DNA from: Quadrisphaera sp. RL12-1S
Lineage (GTDB): Bacteria > Actinomycetota > Actinomycetes > Actinomycetales > Quadrisphaeraceae
Direction: 5' to 3'
Assembly: GCF_014270065.1 (NCBI RefSeq)
Contig: NZ_JACNME010000005.1
Location: 186,001 to 250,000, forward strand
Length of the DNA stretch: 64,000 nt
Below, piece by piece: positions 1 through 8,328 of this stretch. The notes below the pieces were generated by a model. The model was not told where the DNA came from and made no database searches. It saw only the letters and a list, made by a program, of their open reading frames with translations. How positions within the stretch are numbered: position 1 is the stretch's first letter; the number at the start of each line of letters is the position of its first letter. The translations under genes were made by a program, and so were the position numbers.

Positions 1-1
1 C

Positions 2-481
2 GGCCTCGCCGCCGACGCCGGCTACCGGGGCACGTTCGGGCACGAGGCCGAGTCCGACCTCGACGAGCTGCGGCTCACCTTCCGCCGCAAGGCGCACACG
101 GCGGCCGCCGAGCGGGCGCTCACCGCCCTGCTGCGGGCCCGCCCCGAGCTGGGCGAGCACGACGTGCACGCCGTGCGGCTGGGTGACCTGCTGCCCGAGG
201 ACGCGACGCAGGCCCTGCTGCGCCGACGCTCGGCCCTGGGGCTGTCCGTCGACGACGACGCACCCGTCGCCGTCGACGACCACGGCGCGCCCGTGGCGCC
301 GTCGGTGGTGGGGATGTGGCTGCGCAAGGCCCGCTCGACGCGCATCAGCATCGACGGGAACGCGCACTTCTGCCGCGGCCTGCTGGCCACGCGCTACCCG
401 GGGGCCGAGCTCGACCAGGGCCCCCGCGACGAGGGCACCGCGCCGGTCCCGGTGCAGCTGCTCACCCGCCGCCCCGCCTGA
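2..481 (+). CDS. Hypothetical protein, 5' truncated by window edge
   Basis: The last 159 codons of an open frame that enters from the left edge; the true start lies outside the window. The frame has strong third-position GC and ends in TGA at 479-481, 45 bp before the next gene. The protein is charged, with no membrane segment or signal visible. I recognise no motif; a single Cys lies in a H-F-C-R-G-L stretch about 35 residues from the end. No function is proposed. Confidence 0.7.
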   Translation, partial: GLAADAGYRGTFGHEAESDLDELRLTFRRKAHTAAAERALTALLRARPELGEHDVHAVRLGDLLPEDATQALLRRRSALGLSVDDDAPVAVDDHGAPVAPSVVGMWLRKARSTRISIDGNAHFCRGLLATRYPGAELDQGPRDEGTAPVPVQLLTRRPA

Positions 482-526
482 CGGGGCTGTCCCACCCCAC
501 TCGCGTCTGTTCGAAGGAGAGCAGTC

Positions 527-1060
527 ATGAAGCGTCTTCTCGCGCTCGGAGTGTCGATCGGCGTCCTGGCCGGAGTGCTCACCTGGGTCGGGTTCTCCCT
601 GCCCAGCGCCGGGACCACGGCCGCCGTGCTCGTGGTCTGGGTGGGCTTCGCCGCCTGGGCGCTGTTCTACGCCGCCGGCGGCGGCACCGGAGGGCTCGGC
701 AAGACCGTCGCCTCCACCCTGTCCGGCGTGGTGTGGGGGTGGCTGATCATCCAGGCCGCCACCGCCGCCATGAGCGGCAACGCCCTCGTGCTGGGGGTCG
801 CGGTGGCCGTCGGCGCGTTCGGCATGTGCGTGCAGGCGGCGTGGAAGCCGCTGGCCTTCATCCCCGGCGCCTTCGTCGGGGCGGCGTGCTTCTTCGGCAC
901 GGGCGCCAGCGGGGCCGCGGTCCTCGCGTCGGTGGTCTCGCTCGTGGTCGGGGCCGTGCTGGCCTTCGCCTCCGAGAAGGGCGCGGACCTCATCGAGCCG
1001 CTGCTCGGGCGCAGGCCGACCGCGCGACCGGCCACCCCCCGCACGAGCCGCCACGCCTGA
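527..1060 (+). CDS. DUF1097-type integral membrane protein
   Basis: A 177-residue protein made almost entirely of hydrophobic helices (about residues 4-22, 30-50, 60-80, 85-105, 108-125, 127-147) with a short basic tail. Length and the Gly/Ala-rich helix pattern match DUF1097 (the E. coli YcdZ type), an inner-membrane family without a settled function. The ATG is preceded by AAGGAG at 514-519, which fixes the start. It ends just before a large hairpin that faces the convergent oxidoreductase gene. The family call is by remembered pattern; membrane location is secure. Confidence 0.75.
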   Translation: MKRLLALGVSIGVLAGVLTWVGFSLPSAGTTAAVLVVWVGFAAWALFYAAGGGTGGLGKTVASTLSGVVWGWLIIQAATAAMSGNALVLGVAVAVGAFGMCVQAAWKPLAFIPGAFVGAACFFGTGASGAAVLASVVSLVVGAVLAFASEKGADLIEPLLGRRPTARPATPRTSRHA

Positions 1061-1071
1061 CCGGCCACGCC

Positions 1072-1133
1072 GCGACTGTGGACGCTGTGTCCCGGTGTGG
1101 GCCTCCACACCGGGACACAGCGTCCACGGTCGC
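1072..1133. terminator. Bidirectional hairpin terminator, 29-bp stem
   Basis: Arms 1072-1100 and 1105-1133 pair over 29 positions (one G-U) around a 4-nt loop (gcct). The hairpin sits between two convergent genes (1060 and 1155) and has no T-tract, as is common in high-GC actinobacteria. Termination for both strands is inferred. Confidence 0.8.
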
Positions 1134-1154
1134 TCTCGCGCCGCGGCGTGAGGG

Positions 1155-2099
1155 CTACAGCTGCGGGGTCACCAGGGACGCGAAGGCGTCGAGGTGGTCG
1201 AGGTCGGCCAGGTCGAGCACCTGCAGGTAGAACCGGGTGGCGCCGGCCTCGACGTAGCGCCCCAGCAGGTCGGTGACCTCGCCCGGCGTGCCGCAGAAGC
1301 CCTGCTCCCGGACCTGCTGGGGGTCACGGCCGATCGCCGTGGCGCGCCGGGCCACCTCGTCGTCGTCCTTCCCGAGGACGAGCAGGTGCGCCACCGACAT
1401 CTCGATGCTGCCCGGGTCGCGCCCGACCGCCTCGCAGGCGGCCCGGACGCGGGCGAAGCGCTGGCCGGCGTCCTCGGGGGTGCAGAAGCCGGCGTTGAAG
1501 TCGGCGGCGTACCGGGCGGCGAGCTCCGGCGTGCGCTTCTTGCCCGCCCCGCCGACCACCACGGGCAGCGGCTGCTGCACGGGCTTGGGCAGCGCCGGGG
1601 AGTCCTTGACCGCGTAGTGCTCGCCGGTGAAGTCGTACGTGGTGCCCGCCGGGGTGGCCCACATGCCGGTGATGAGCTCGAGCTGCTCGGCGAGCCTGTC
1701 GAACCGCTCCCCCAGCGCCGGGAAGGGGATGGCGTAGGCGGCGTGCTCGGCCTCGAACCAGCCGGCGCCCAGGCCCAGCTCCACGCGGCCGCCGGACATC
1801 TCGTCGACCTGCGCCACCTGCACCGCGAGCACGCCGGGGTGCCGGAACGTGGCGGAGGACACGAGCGTGCCCAGGCGCACCGTGCTCGTCTCGCGGGCCA
1901 GGCCCGCGAGGGTGGTCCAGGCGTCGGTCGAGCCGGGAAGCGCCTGCGCGGGGTCGTCCGACATCGCGAGGTAGTGGTCGGACCGGAAGAAGGCGGAGAA
2001 GCCCGTCTCCTCGGTGCGCCGGGCCACGGCCAGCAGCTGGGAGTACGTGGCCCCCTGCTGGGGCTCGGTGAAGATCCGCAGGTCAGGTCGCTGGCTCAC
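1155..2099 (-). CDS. LLM-class F420-dependent oxidoreductase
   Basis: A 314-residue TIM-barrel flavin/F420 enzyme of the luciferase-like monooxygenase superfamily. Typical features are the early strand with F-F-R-S-D-H-Y (about 34-40), V-R-L-G-T-L-V-S near 75-82, the G-R-V-E-L-G-L-G-A-G-W-F block near 105-116, and V-V-V-G-G-A-G-K-K near 180. Substrate unknown. The start is the GTG at 2099-2097: a longer frame upstream would lie inside the EamA gene. The 17-bp overlap with the EamA stop (2083-2085) suggests translational coupling. Cofactor (F420 versus FMN) is inferred from the subfamily look. Confidence 0.85.
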   Translation of the reverse strand: MSQRPDLRIFTEPQQGATYSQLLAVARRTEETGFSAFFRSDHYLAMSDDPAQALPGSTDAWTTLAGLARETSTVRLGTLVSSATFRHPGVLAVQVAQVDEMSGGRVELGLGAGWFEAEHAAYAIPFPALGERFDRLAEQLELITGMWATPAGTTYDFTGEHYAVKDSPALPKPVQQPLPVVVGGAGKKRTPELAARYAADFNAGFCTPEDAGQRFARVRAACEAVGRDPGSIEMSVAHLLVLGKDDDEVARRATAIGRDPQQVREQGFCGTPGEVTDLLGRYVEAGATRFYLQVLDLADLDHLDAFASLVTPQL

Positions 2100-3000
2100 G
2101 GACCACGACCCTACGCACCGCCCGTCGCCGCGCCTGCCCGAGCACCACCCCGGCGACGACGAGGAGCAGCCCGGTCCACTGCCAGGTGCTGAGGTGCTCC
2201 CCGGCCAGCGCCGTGCCCAGGGCCACGCCGGCCACCGGGTTGAGCAGGCCGACGACGGCGACGGCGCTCGCGTCCAGGCGCGCCAGCCCGGCGAACCAGG
2301 CCGTGAACGCGAGCGCGGTGGCCACGAGCGAGACGAAGGCGAGGGCGAGCACGGCTGCACCGTCGAGGGTGGGAGGTGGTCCCGCCACCGCTGCCGCCAC
2401 CGGTGCGAGCAGCAGCCCGCTGAGGGTGAGCTGCCAGGCGGTCATCGTCAGGGCGGACGGGACGGGCTCACCGGCGGCGGTGGCCCGGCGGGCCCAGCGC
2501 TGGGACAGCACGGTGCCGACGGCGAAGACGACCACGCCCGCTGCCGCGGCGCCCACGCCCAGCGGGTCGAGCCCGGAGGTGGCCGCGCCGACCAGCAGGA
2601 CGACGCCGAGCAGCCCCACCAGCGCGGCTGCGACGGACGCCAGGCGGGGCCGCTGGGCGAGGAGGGGCCACGACAGCGCCAAGACCACGAGCGGGCTCAG
2701 GCCGGTGGCCGTGGCGGCCACGGAGGAGGGCAGCAGCTGGGCGCTCGCGTAGACCAGGGAGAAGAAGGCGCCGTTGACGAGGGTGCCGAGCACGGCTGCG
2801 CGCCACCACCACGGACCGCGCAGGAACCGGCCCCGCTGGTGCAGCGGCAGCACTAGCAGCACCAGGCCGGCGGGCAGGGCGCGGAGCACGCCGCCCCACA
2901 GCGGGTCCGGCGGCAGGGCTTGGCCCGTCACCCAGTACGTGGCGCCCCAGGAGAGCGGGGCCACGGCCGTCAGAGCGACCCAGCGCCAGTTGCCTTCCAT
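2083..3000 (-). CDS. EamA/DMT-family transporter
   Basis: A 305-residue protein with ten predicted membrane helices in two EamA repeats (about 10-140 and 150-290). The start W-V-A-L-T-A-V-A-P-L-S-W-G-A-T-Y is typical of the drug/metabolite transporter superfamily, whose members export amino acids, metabolites or drugs. It starts 39 bp from a divergent MarR regulator, the usual arrangement for a regulator-controlled exporter, and its 3' end overlaps the LLM oxidoreductase. The ATG lies inside the palindrome TTCCATGGAA, a possible operator. Substrate not predictable. Confidence 0.85.
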   Translation of the reverse strand: MEGNWRWVALTAVAPLSWGATYWVTGQALPPDPLWGGVLRALPAGLVLLVLPLHQRGRFLRGPWWWRAAVLGTLVNGAFFSLVYASAQLLPSSVAATATGLSPLVVLALSWPLLAQRPRLASVAAALVGLLGVVLLVGAATSGLDPLGVGAAAAGVVVFAVGTVLSQRWARRATAAGEPVPSALTMTAWQLTLSGLLLAPVAAAVAGPPPTLDGAAVLALAFVSLVATALAFTAWFAGLARLDASAVAVVGLLNPVAGVALGTALAGEHLSTWQWTGLLLVVAGVVLGQARRRAVRRVVVREPAT

Positions 3001-3035
3001 GGAAGACACAATGCCTTGCCGGGAAGATATGTTCC
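2995..3035. promoter_or_regulatory. Divergent eamA/marR control region with TTCC/GGAA palindromes
   Basis: Two palindromic elements lie between the divergent genes: TTCCATGGAA (2995-3004, perfect, covering the eamA start codon) and GGAAGATATGTTCC (3022-3035, 12 of 14 symmetric). The second overlaps TATGTT (3028-3033), a good -10 placed 6 nt before the marR GTG. Binding by the neighbouring MarR protein is an inference from position and shared half-sites. Confidence 0.45.
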
Positions 3036-3039
3036 AGGG

Positions 3040-3552
3040 GTGAGCGACCACGACCACGTGGCGCGGCTGCAGGAGCAGTGGCGCGCCGAGAGGCCGGACC
3101 TGGACGTCACCCCCCTCGGCGTGATCGGCCGGCTCCACCGGCTGGCCGCCGCCCTGACCCGCGAGCTCGAGGCCGTCTACGCCCAGCACGGGCTGTCCGA
3201 GGGCGACTTCGACGTCCTGGCCGCGCTGCGCCGCTCCGGTGCCGACCTGACCGCCGGCGAGCTGGCCGCCGCCACCATGGTCACCACCGGCGGGACGACC
3301 AAGCGCCTCGACCGGCTGGAAGGAGCCGGGCTCGTCACCCGCCGCACCAGCGACACCGACGGCCGCGGCCGCGTGGTCGCGCTGACCGCCGAGGGGCACC
3401 GCGTCATCGACGCCGCCTTCAGCGACCACGTGGCCAACGAGCACCGGCTGGTCGGGCAGATCCCCGACGCCGACGCGGCGGCGCTGGAGCGCATCCTCAG
3501 GGACTGGCTCGCCCAGCACGAGGCGCCCGCGGATGTCGCCCGACCCCGTTGA
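3040..3552 (+). CDS. MarR-family transcriptional regulator
   Basis: A 170-residue winged-helix protein. The N-terminal dimer helix (about 20-45) is followed by the HTH (L-T-A-G-E-L-A-A-A-T-M-V-T-T-G-G-T-T-K-R-L, about 68-88) and the wing R-R-T-S-D-T-D-G-R-G-R-V-V-A-L-T, the classic MarR D-x-R-G/R signature. The GTG at 3040 is chosen because TATGTT (3028-3033) ends 6 nt before it (leaderless) and upstream sequence belongs to the divergent eamA gene. It probably represses itself and eamA. Its 3' end carries the -35 of the next promoter. Confidence 0.85.
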   Translation: MSDHDHVARLQEQWRAERPDLDVTPLGVIGRLHRLAAALTRELEAVYAQHGLSEGDFDVLAALRRSGADLTAGELAAATMVTTGGTTKRLDRLEGAGLVTRRTSDTDGRGRVVALTAEGHRVIDAAFSDHVANEHRLVGQIPDADAAALERILRDWLAQHEAPADVARPR

Positions 3553-3577
3553 CGCCCCCGCGGCCCGCACCTAGCGT
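3549..3577 (+). promoter_or_regulatory. Strong SigA-type promoter of the leader peptide/monooxygenase unit
   Basis: TTGACG (3549-3554), a 17-bp spacer, then TAGCGT (3572-3577). The predicted +1 falls on or next to the ATG at 3585, so the mRNA would begin with the leader-peptide start codon. The -35 overlaps the marR stop codon. Confidence 0.75.
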
Positions 3578-3584
3578 CCGCCGC

Positions 3585-3686
3585 ATGGCCCCCCGTCACG
3601 CGCAGGTGCACCCCGCCTGCCTCGCCGTGACGCGGAAGATGCCCCTGTACGCCGAGGACACCACCCGCGGCGACCTGCGCCCCTGA
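3585..3686 (+). CDS. Putative regulatory leader peptide (33 aa)
   Basis: A 33-codon reading frame beginning at the predicted transcription start, with no ribosome binding site, as expected for a leaderless short ORF. The peptide has an R-H-x-x-V-H-P-A-C-x-A-V-T-R core with one Cys (TGC, codon 12). Short leaderless leader peptides with Cys near an R-H motif are known upstream of sulfur-assimilation genes in actinobacteria, and the genes downstream are of the sulfur-scavenging monooxygenase type. Its stop region CCTGAGC (3682-3688) is complementary to GCTCAGG (3736-3742), which overlaps the next gene's ribosome binding site. A regulatory role is inferred. Confidence 0.6.
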   Translation: MAPRHAQVHPACLAVTRKMPLYAEDTTRGDLRP

Positions 3687-3751
3687 GCACGGCCGCGCGC
3701 CCTGCGCACCCACCCCGGCCCGGTGACCACCCCCAGCTCAGGAGCACAGCC

Positions 3752-5146
3752 ATGCCCAGCACCGAGGAGAAGCAGGTCAAGCTCGGCCTCTTCGAGACCC
3801 CCGTCCTCAACGTCGGCGGGATGACGACGTGGACCCACCCCGACAACCAGACCCACCGCTACGCCGACCTGTCGTACTGGGTGGAGACCGCCGAGCGCCT
3901 GCAGGACGCCACCTTCGACTTCTGCTTCCTCGCTGACAGCTACGGCCACGGGGAGATCGGCGGTGCCCGGCCCGACGTCAACGCCCGCGAGGCGATGGAG
4001 CTCCCCCGGCTCGACCCGATGCTGCTCGTGCCCGCCATGGCGCACGCCGCGCAGCAGCTGGGGTTCGTGGTGACGGCCTCGACGGTGTTCGAGCCGCCGT
4101 TCGCCAACGCCCGCCGCTTCTCCACCCTCGACCACCTCACCCGGGGCCGGGTCGGGTGGAACGTGGTGACGTCGAGCTTCGCGGAGAGCGCCTCGGCCAA
4201 CTTCGGCCGGCCGATGGTCCCCCACGACGAGCGCTACGCCATGGCCGAGGACCACCTGCTCACCACCTACGCCGTCCTCGAGGGCTCCTGGGAGGACGAC
4301 GCGGTGCTGGCGGACAAGGCGGGCCGCACCTACGCCGACCCCGCCAAGGTCCACCGCGTCACCCGCACCGGCCCGTACTTCTCCGTGGACGGGTACAGCA
4401 ACACCGCGGCCTCTCCCCAGCGCACACCGGTGCTCTTCCAGGCGGGCACGTCGACGGCGGGTCTCGGCGTCGGCGCACGGCACGCGGAGTGCGTCTTCCT
4501 CCAGGGCTCCACCAAGGCCCGGCTGTCCGAGCACGTGGCGACGCTGGACCGGCTCGCCGTCGAGGCCGGACGGGCGCCCGGGTCGGTGAGGACGATGGTC
4601 GGGCTGTCCGTCGTCGTCGCCCCCACCCGCGAGGAGGCCGAGCGCCGGTACGCCGAGTACCTGGCGCTGAACACCCGCGAGAGCGCCATCGCCAGCTACG
4701 CGCTGTTCACCGGCATCGACCTCGGCGCCTACGACCCCGACGCGCCGTTCGCGGGGATCCGCACCGAGATGGGCCAGAGCCAGGTCGACAGGCACCTGCG
4801 GCAGGCCGGTGGCGCTCCCGGACCTACGGTGGGCGACGTGATCGAAGCGCACCGCACGCGCGGCTCCCGGGGGATGGTGGCCGTCGGCTCCCCCGACGAC
4901 GTCGTCGGGGAGGTCCTCGACCTGGTCGACTCCACCGGCGTGGACGGGTTCCTCCTGGAGCCGTTCGTGCAGCCCGGCTCGGTGGTCGACGTCGCCGAGC
5001 ACGTCGTGCCGCGGCTGCGCGCCGCCGGCCGGTTCCGCACCGAGTACACCGAGGAGACGCTGCGGGAGCGGATGTTCGGCGCCGGCCACCGGCACCTGCC
5101 CGCCGACCACCCCGGCGCCGCGGCGCGCACCTGGGCGACGGCGTGA
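3752..5146 (+). CDS. NtaA/SnaA/DszA-family FMN-dependent monooxygenase
   Basis: A 464-residue luciferase-like monooxygenase of the NtaA/SnaA/SoxA(DszA) group, which uses FMNH2 from a separate reductase to oxidise organosulfur or aminopolycarboxylate substrates. Family marks: F-E-T-P near the start, the W-V-E-T-A-E-R-L block, F-V-V-T-A-S-T-V-F-E-P-P-F-x-x-A-R-R-F-S-T-L-D-H (about 108-130), and G-R-V-G-W-N-V-V-T-S (about 133-142). AGGAG at 3740-3744, 7 nt before the ATG, sets the start. The stop overlaps the flavin reductase GTG (GTGA), so the pair is a two-component system. A sulfur substrate is inferred from the leader peptide and family. Confidence 0.85.
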   Translation: MPSTEEKQVKLGLFETPVLNVGGMTTWTHPDNQTHRYADLSYWVETAERLQDATFDFCFLADSYGHGEIGGARPDVNAREAMELPRLDPMLLVPAMAHAAQQLGFVVTASTVFEPPFANARRFSTLDHLTRGRVGWNVVTSSFAESASANFGRPMVPHDERYAMAEDHLLTTYAVLEGSWEDDAVLADKAGRTYADPAKVHRVTRTGPYFSVDGYSNTAASPQRTPVLFQAGTSTAGLGVGARHAECVFLQGSTKARLSEHVATLDRLAVEAGRAPGSVRTMVGLSVVVAPTREEAERRYAEYLALNTRESAIASYALFTGIDLGAYDPDAPFAGIRTEMGQSQVDRHLRQAGGAPGPTVGDVIEAHRTRGSRGMVAVGSPDDVVGEVLDLVDSTGVDGFLLEPFVQPGSVVDVAEHVVPRLRAAGRFRTEYTEETLRERMFGAGHRHLPADHPGAAARTWATA

Positions 5147-5679
5147 GCGCCGGCTCGCCGGCCGGCCTGGTCGCCGTCGACGACGCACCCGACGCAGCCA
5201 CGGCGCACCGCGCGCTGCGCGACGCGTTCGGCCGCTTCCCCAGCGGCGTGGTCTCGGCGTGCGCCCGGGTGGACGGCTCCCCCGTCGGCATGGCCATGAG
5301 CTCGTTCACCTCCGTGTCGCTCGACCCGCCCCTGGTGCTGGTCTGCGTCGACCGGGCGTCGTCCACCTGGCCGACGCTCGTCGGCGCTGAGCGGCTGGGG
5401 ATCTCGGTGCTCGGCGAGGCCCACGACAGGACGGCGCGGCAGCTCGCCTCCCGCACCGCCGACAGGTTCGCCGGGCTCTCGCTGGTCGACGGCGACGGGG
5501 GCGCGCTCTTCGTCGAGGGCGCCGCCGCGTGGCTGGAGTGCTCCGTGGAGCAGGAGCTGCCCGGGGGCGACCACCTGGTGGTGCTGCTGCGCGTGCACGC
5601 CCACCGGGTGCTCGAGCCCGGACCCCTGGTGTTCCACGCGAGCACCTTCTCCACGGTGGCACCTACCCTGGTGGGGTGA
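5143..5679 (+). CDS. Flavin reductase (FMN reductase component)
   Basis: A 178-residue protein of the flavin reductase-like, split-barrel family (HpaC/DszD type). It carries F-x-R/x-F-P-S-G-V-V at the N-terminus, [20 protein letters not shown] (about 48-67), F-A-G-L-S near 108, and the terminal H-A-S-T-F-S block. It would reduce FMN with NAD(P)H and pass FMNH2 to the monooxygenase encoded just upstream. The GTG at 5143 overlaps that gene's TGA by 4 nt, which fixes the start and indicates equal expression. Confidence 0.9.
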   Translation: MSAGSPAGLVAVDDAPDAATAHRALRDAFGRFPSGVVSACARVDGSPVGMAMSSFTSVSLDPPLVLVCVDRASSTWPTLVGAERLGISVLGEAHDRTARQLASRTADRFAGLSLVDGDGGALFVEGAAAWLECSVEQELPGGDHLVVLLRVHAHRVLEPGPLVFHASTFSTVAPTLVG

Positions 5680-5686
5680 TGAGCGC

Positions 5687-6715
5687 ATGACGCTGGCACC
5701 TGAGGGACGTCGGATGCTGCGGGTGGAGGCCCGCAACGCCGCCGTGCCCATCGAGCGCAAGCCCGAGTGGATCCGCACCACCGCCAAGACCGGCCCGGAG
5801 CACCAGAAGCTGACCGCCCTCGTCAAGAGGGAGGGCCTGCACACCGTCTGCCAGGAAGCCGGCTGCCCCAACATCTTCGAGTGCTGGGAGGACAGGGAAG
5901 CCACCTTCCTCATCGGCGGTGACCAGTGCACCCGCCGCTGCGACTTCTGCCAGATCGACACCGGCAAGCCCGCCGCCTTCGACGCCGACGAACCCCGCCG
6001 CGTCGCGGAGTCGGTGGCCACCATGGGCCTGCGCTACGCCACCATCACCGGCGTCGCCCGCGACGACCTGGACGACGGCGGAGCGTGGCTGTACGCCGAG
6101 ACCGTCCGACGCATCCACGCCAACCCCACCGTCGACGGTGCTGGGACGGGGGTGGAGCTGCTCATCCCCGACTTCAACCGCGACCCCTCCCAGCTGGCGG
6201 AGGTCTTCTCCTCCCGCCCGCAGGTGCTGGCCCACAACGTCGAGACCGTCCCGCGGGTGTTCAAGCGGATCCGCCCCGCCTTCACCTACGAACGCTCCCT
6301 GGGGGTCATCACCGACGCCCGCGAGGCGGGCCTGGTGACCAAGTCCAACCTCATCCTGGGGATGGGGGAGACCTACGAGGAGGTCGTGCAGGCGCTGCGC
6401 GACCTGCACGCGGCGGGCTGCGACATCATCACCATCACCCAGTACCTGCGGCCCTCCCCGCGCCACCACCCCGTGGAGCGGTGGGTCAAGCCGGAGGAGT
6501 TCGTGGCGCTGCAGACCGAGGCCAGCGACATCGGGTTCACCGGGGTGCTGGCCGGGCCGCTGGTGCGCTCCTCCTACCGCGCGGGACGGCTGTACGCGGC
6601 GGCGCTCGCCGCCCGCGGTGGGCAGCTGCCCGAGCACCTGGCCCACCTGGGCGCCGCCTCAGCGGCCGGCCCGGCCCGCCAGGAGGCCACCGCCGTCCTC
6701 GCCCGCCACAGCTGA
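5687..6715 (+). CDS. lipA: Lipoyl synthase
   Basis: A 342-residue radical-SAM enzyme that inserts two sulfur atoms into protein-bound octanoyl groups to make lipoyl cofactor. Both clusters are visible: C55-x4-C60-x5-C66 (auxiliary 4Fe-4S) and C81-x3-C85-x2-C88 (radical SAM). The start [12 protein letters not shown] matches the family's usual beginning, which supports ATG 5687. It begins 7 bp after the flavin reductase stop. No lipB is in the window. DUF4191 downstream is the common actinobacterial neighbour. Confidence 0.97.
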   Translation: MTLAPEGRRMLRVEARNAAVPIERKPEWIRTTAKTGPEHQKLTALVKREGLHTVCQEAGCPNIFECWEDREATFLIGGDQCTRRCDFCQIDTGKPAAFDADEPRRVAESVATMGLRYATITGVARDDLDDGGAWLYAETVRRIHANPTVDGAGTGVELLIPDFNRDPSQLAEVFSSRPQVLAHNVETVPRVFKRIRPAFTYERSLGVITDAREAGLVTKSNLILGMGETYEEVVQALRDLHAAGCDIITITQYLRPSPRHHPVERWVKPEEFVALQTEASDIGFTGVLAGPLVRSSYRAGRLYAAALAARGGQLPEHLAHLGAASAAGPARQEATAVLARHS

Positions 6716-6793
6716 CGGCCCGCTCCCGCTGACCGCCCGGACGGGCGTCGCCTGGTCGCCGCACGGCGTCAGGGCGTCGCCCGTCAGCGCGCC

Positions 6794-6799
6794 TAGAAT
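6794..6799 (+). promoter_or_regulatory. -10 element (TAGAAT) of leaderless DUF4191 mRNA
   Basis: TAGAAT lies exactly 7 nt before the ATG at 6807, so transcription should start at the start codon. No convincing -35 is seen. Confidence 0.55.
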
Positions 6800-6806
6800 C
6801 TTCCCC

Positions 6807-7559
6807 ATGGCCCGCCGCTCCGACCCCGCGCCCTCGTCCGCCCCGGCGGAGGGGCGCCGTCGAGGGCTGTTCCGCCGCAAGCCCCGCACCGGTCCCGGGC
6901 GCATCGCGCAGATGCGCGAGGTCTACCGGATGACCGCCCGCGTCGACCCGTCCATCACGTGGTGGATGCTCGGCGCGCTGCTGGTCCCGCTCGCGGTCTT
7001 CGTGGTCATCGGCGTCCTCACCGGCCACCCCATCTACTTCAGCATCATCGGCGTGCTGTTCGCCGTGCTGGCAGCGCTGTTCGTGCTCGCCCGCCGCGCC
7101 GAGTCGGCCGCGTACAAGAGCCTCGAGGGCCAGCCCGGTGCCGCCGGCGCGGCGCTGCGCACGCTGCGCCGCGGCTGGCTGGTCGAGGAGGAGCCGGTCG
7201 CCATCGATCCGCGCACCCGTGACGTCGTCTTCCGCGTGGTCGGGCGCCCCGGCGTGGTCCTCGTCTCCGACGGTCCCGCCCCCCGCGTGGCGCGCCTGCT
7301 GGAGGACGAGCGCCGCAAGACCGCGCGCGTGCTGCGCGACGTGCCGCTGCACACCATCCAGTGCGGCCGCGGCGAGGGCCAGACCCCGCTGCCCAAGCTG
7401 CCCCGCGCGGTGCAGCGGCTGGAGCGCAAGCTCACCAAGCAGGAGGTCGCCGAGGTCACCAAGCGCCTCAAGGCGCTCGGCGGTGTGCGGCCGCCCATCC
7501 CCAAGGGCATCGACCCGTTCCGCGCCCGCCCCGACCGGCGTGCGGTGAGGGGCCGCTGA
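6807..7559 (+). CDS. DUF4191 membrane protein
   Basis: A 250-residue protein with a basic, cytoplasmic N-terminus (R-R-R-G-L-F-R-R-K), two membrane helices (about 52-72 and 76-95) and a large soluble C-terminal domain ending in a Lys/Arg-rich tail with P-K-G-I-D-P-F-R. This is the DUF4191 layout, found next to lipA across actinobacteria; function unknown. The ATG is supported by the -10 hexamer 7 nt upstream and by 91 bp of separation from lipA. The HAD gene downstream follows almost without a gap. Confidence 0.88.
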   Translation: MARRSDPAPSSAPAEGRRRGLFRRKPRTGPGRIAQMREVYRMTARVDPSITWWMLGALLVPLAVFVVIGVLTGHPIYFSIIGVLFAVLAALFVLARRAESAAYKSLEGQPGAAGAALRTLRRGWLVEEEPVAIDPRTRDVVFRVVGRPGVVLVSDGPAPRVARLLEDERRKTARVLRDVPLHTIQCGRGEGQTPLPKLPRAVQRLERKLTKQEVAEVTKRLKALGGVRPPIPKGIDPFRARPDRRAVRGR

Positions 7560-7585
7560 GCAGGGACGCGCGCTCCCGCCGGCGC

Positions 7586-8191
7586 GTGGAGGCCCTCGTC
7601 GTCGACGTCGACGGGGTCCTGCGCCGCTGGGACCCCGACGAGTGGGCGGCCGCGGAGGCCCGCGCGGGCGTCCCCCGGGGCGCCCTGTACCGCGCGGCGT
7701 TCGACAAGCCGGCCCTGCGCTCCGTCGTGACCGGCCGGACCACCGACGCGCAGTGGCGCGAGGGCACGGCCGAGCGGCTCTCGCAGGCGCACGACGTGCC
7801 GCTGGAGTCCGCGCGCGACGTCGTGGCCAGCTGGTCGGCCTCCGCCGGCCAGGTGGACCGGGGGGTCCTGCAGCTGGTCCGGGAGCAGCGGGCACGGCGG
7901 CGCGTGGTGCTGCTGAGCAACGCCACCGACAGGCTCGACGCGGACCTCGCCCGGCTCGGGGTGGAGGACGAGGTGGACGCCGTCTACGCGACGTACCGGA
8001 TCGGCGTCGCCAAGCCGGACCGGGCCGTGTACGAGCACGTCGCCGCCGACCTCGGGCTGCCCACGTCGGCGTGCGCCTTCGTGGACGACTCCCCGCGCCA
8101 CGTGGCGGGCGCCGAGGCCGCCGGCATGGTGGCCCACCTCTTCACCGGAGCGGCCGACCTGCGCGTCTTCCTGGACACCCTCGACGCCTGA
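7586..8191 (+). CDS. HAD-superfamily hydrolase
   Basis: A 201-residue haloacid-dehalogenase-like phosphatase. Motif I is V-V-D-V-D-G-V-L-R-R-W-D (about 5-16; nucleophile D and second D), motif II L-L-S-N-A-T (about 108-113), the motif III Lys is in G-V-A-K-P-D (about 139), and motif IV is F-V-D-D-S (about 164-168). It resembles the epoxide-hydrolase/YihX type; substrate unknown. The GTG at 7586 is the only standard start before motif I that avoids a long overlap with DUF4191; a few residues upstream remain possible. It is probably co-transcribed with DUF4191. Confidence 0.82.
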   Translation: MEALVVDVDGVLRRWDPDEWAAAEARAGVPRGALYRAAFDKPALRSVVTGRTTDAQWREGTAERLSQAHDVPLESARDVVASWSASAGQVDRGVLQLVREQRARRRVVLLSNATDRLDADLARLGVEDEVDAVYATYRIGVAKPDRAVYEHVAADLGLPTSACAFVDDSPRHVAGAEAAGMVAHLFTGAADLRVFLDTLDA

Positions 8192-8210
8192 CGATGCCCT
8201 GCAGGCATCG
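8192..8210 (+). terminator. Short hairpin after the HAD gene
   Basis: CGATGCC (8192-8198) pairs perfectly with GGCATCG (8204-8210) around a 5-nt loop, directly after the stop codon. It is a weak, T-tract-free terminator candidate. Confidence 0.4.
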
Positions 8211-8328
8211 AGAAGGTGCCTGGAAAGCATCGCCGATGTGCCGGCGAGGCTCTGGACAGGCGCTGCTGCGACCCCGACAGTTGCCCGGGCGCTCCACCGT
8301 CGGGGCGCTGCGCGGGTGAGGAGCAGCG

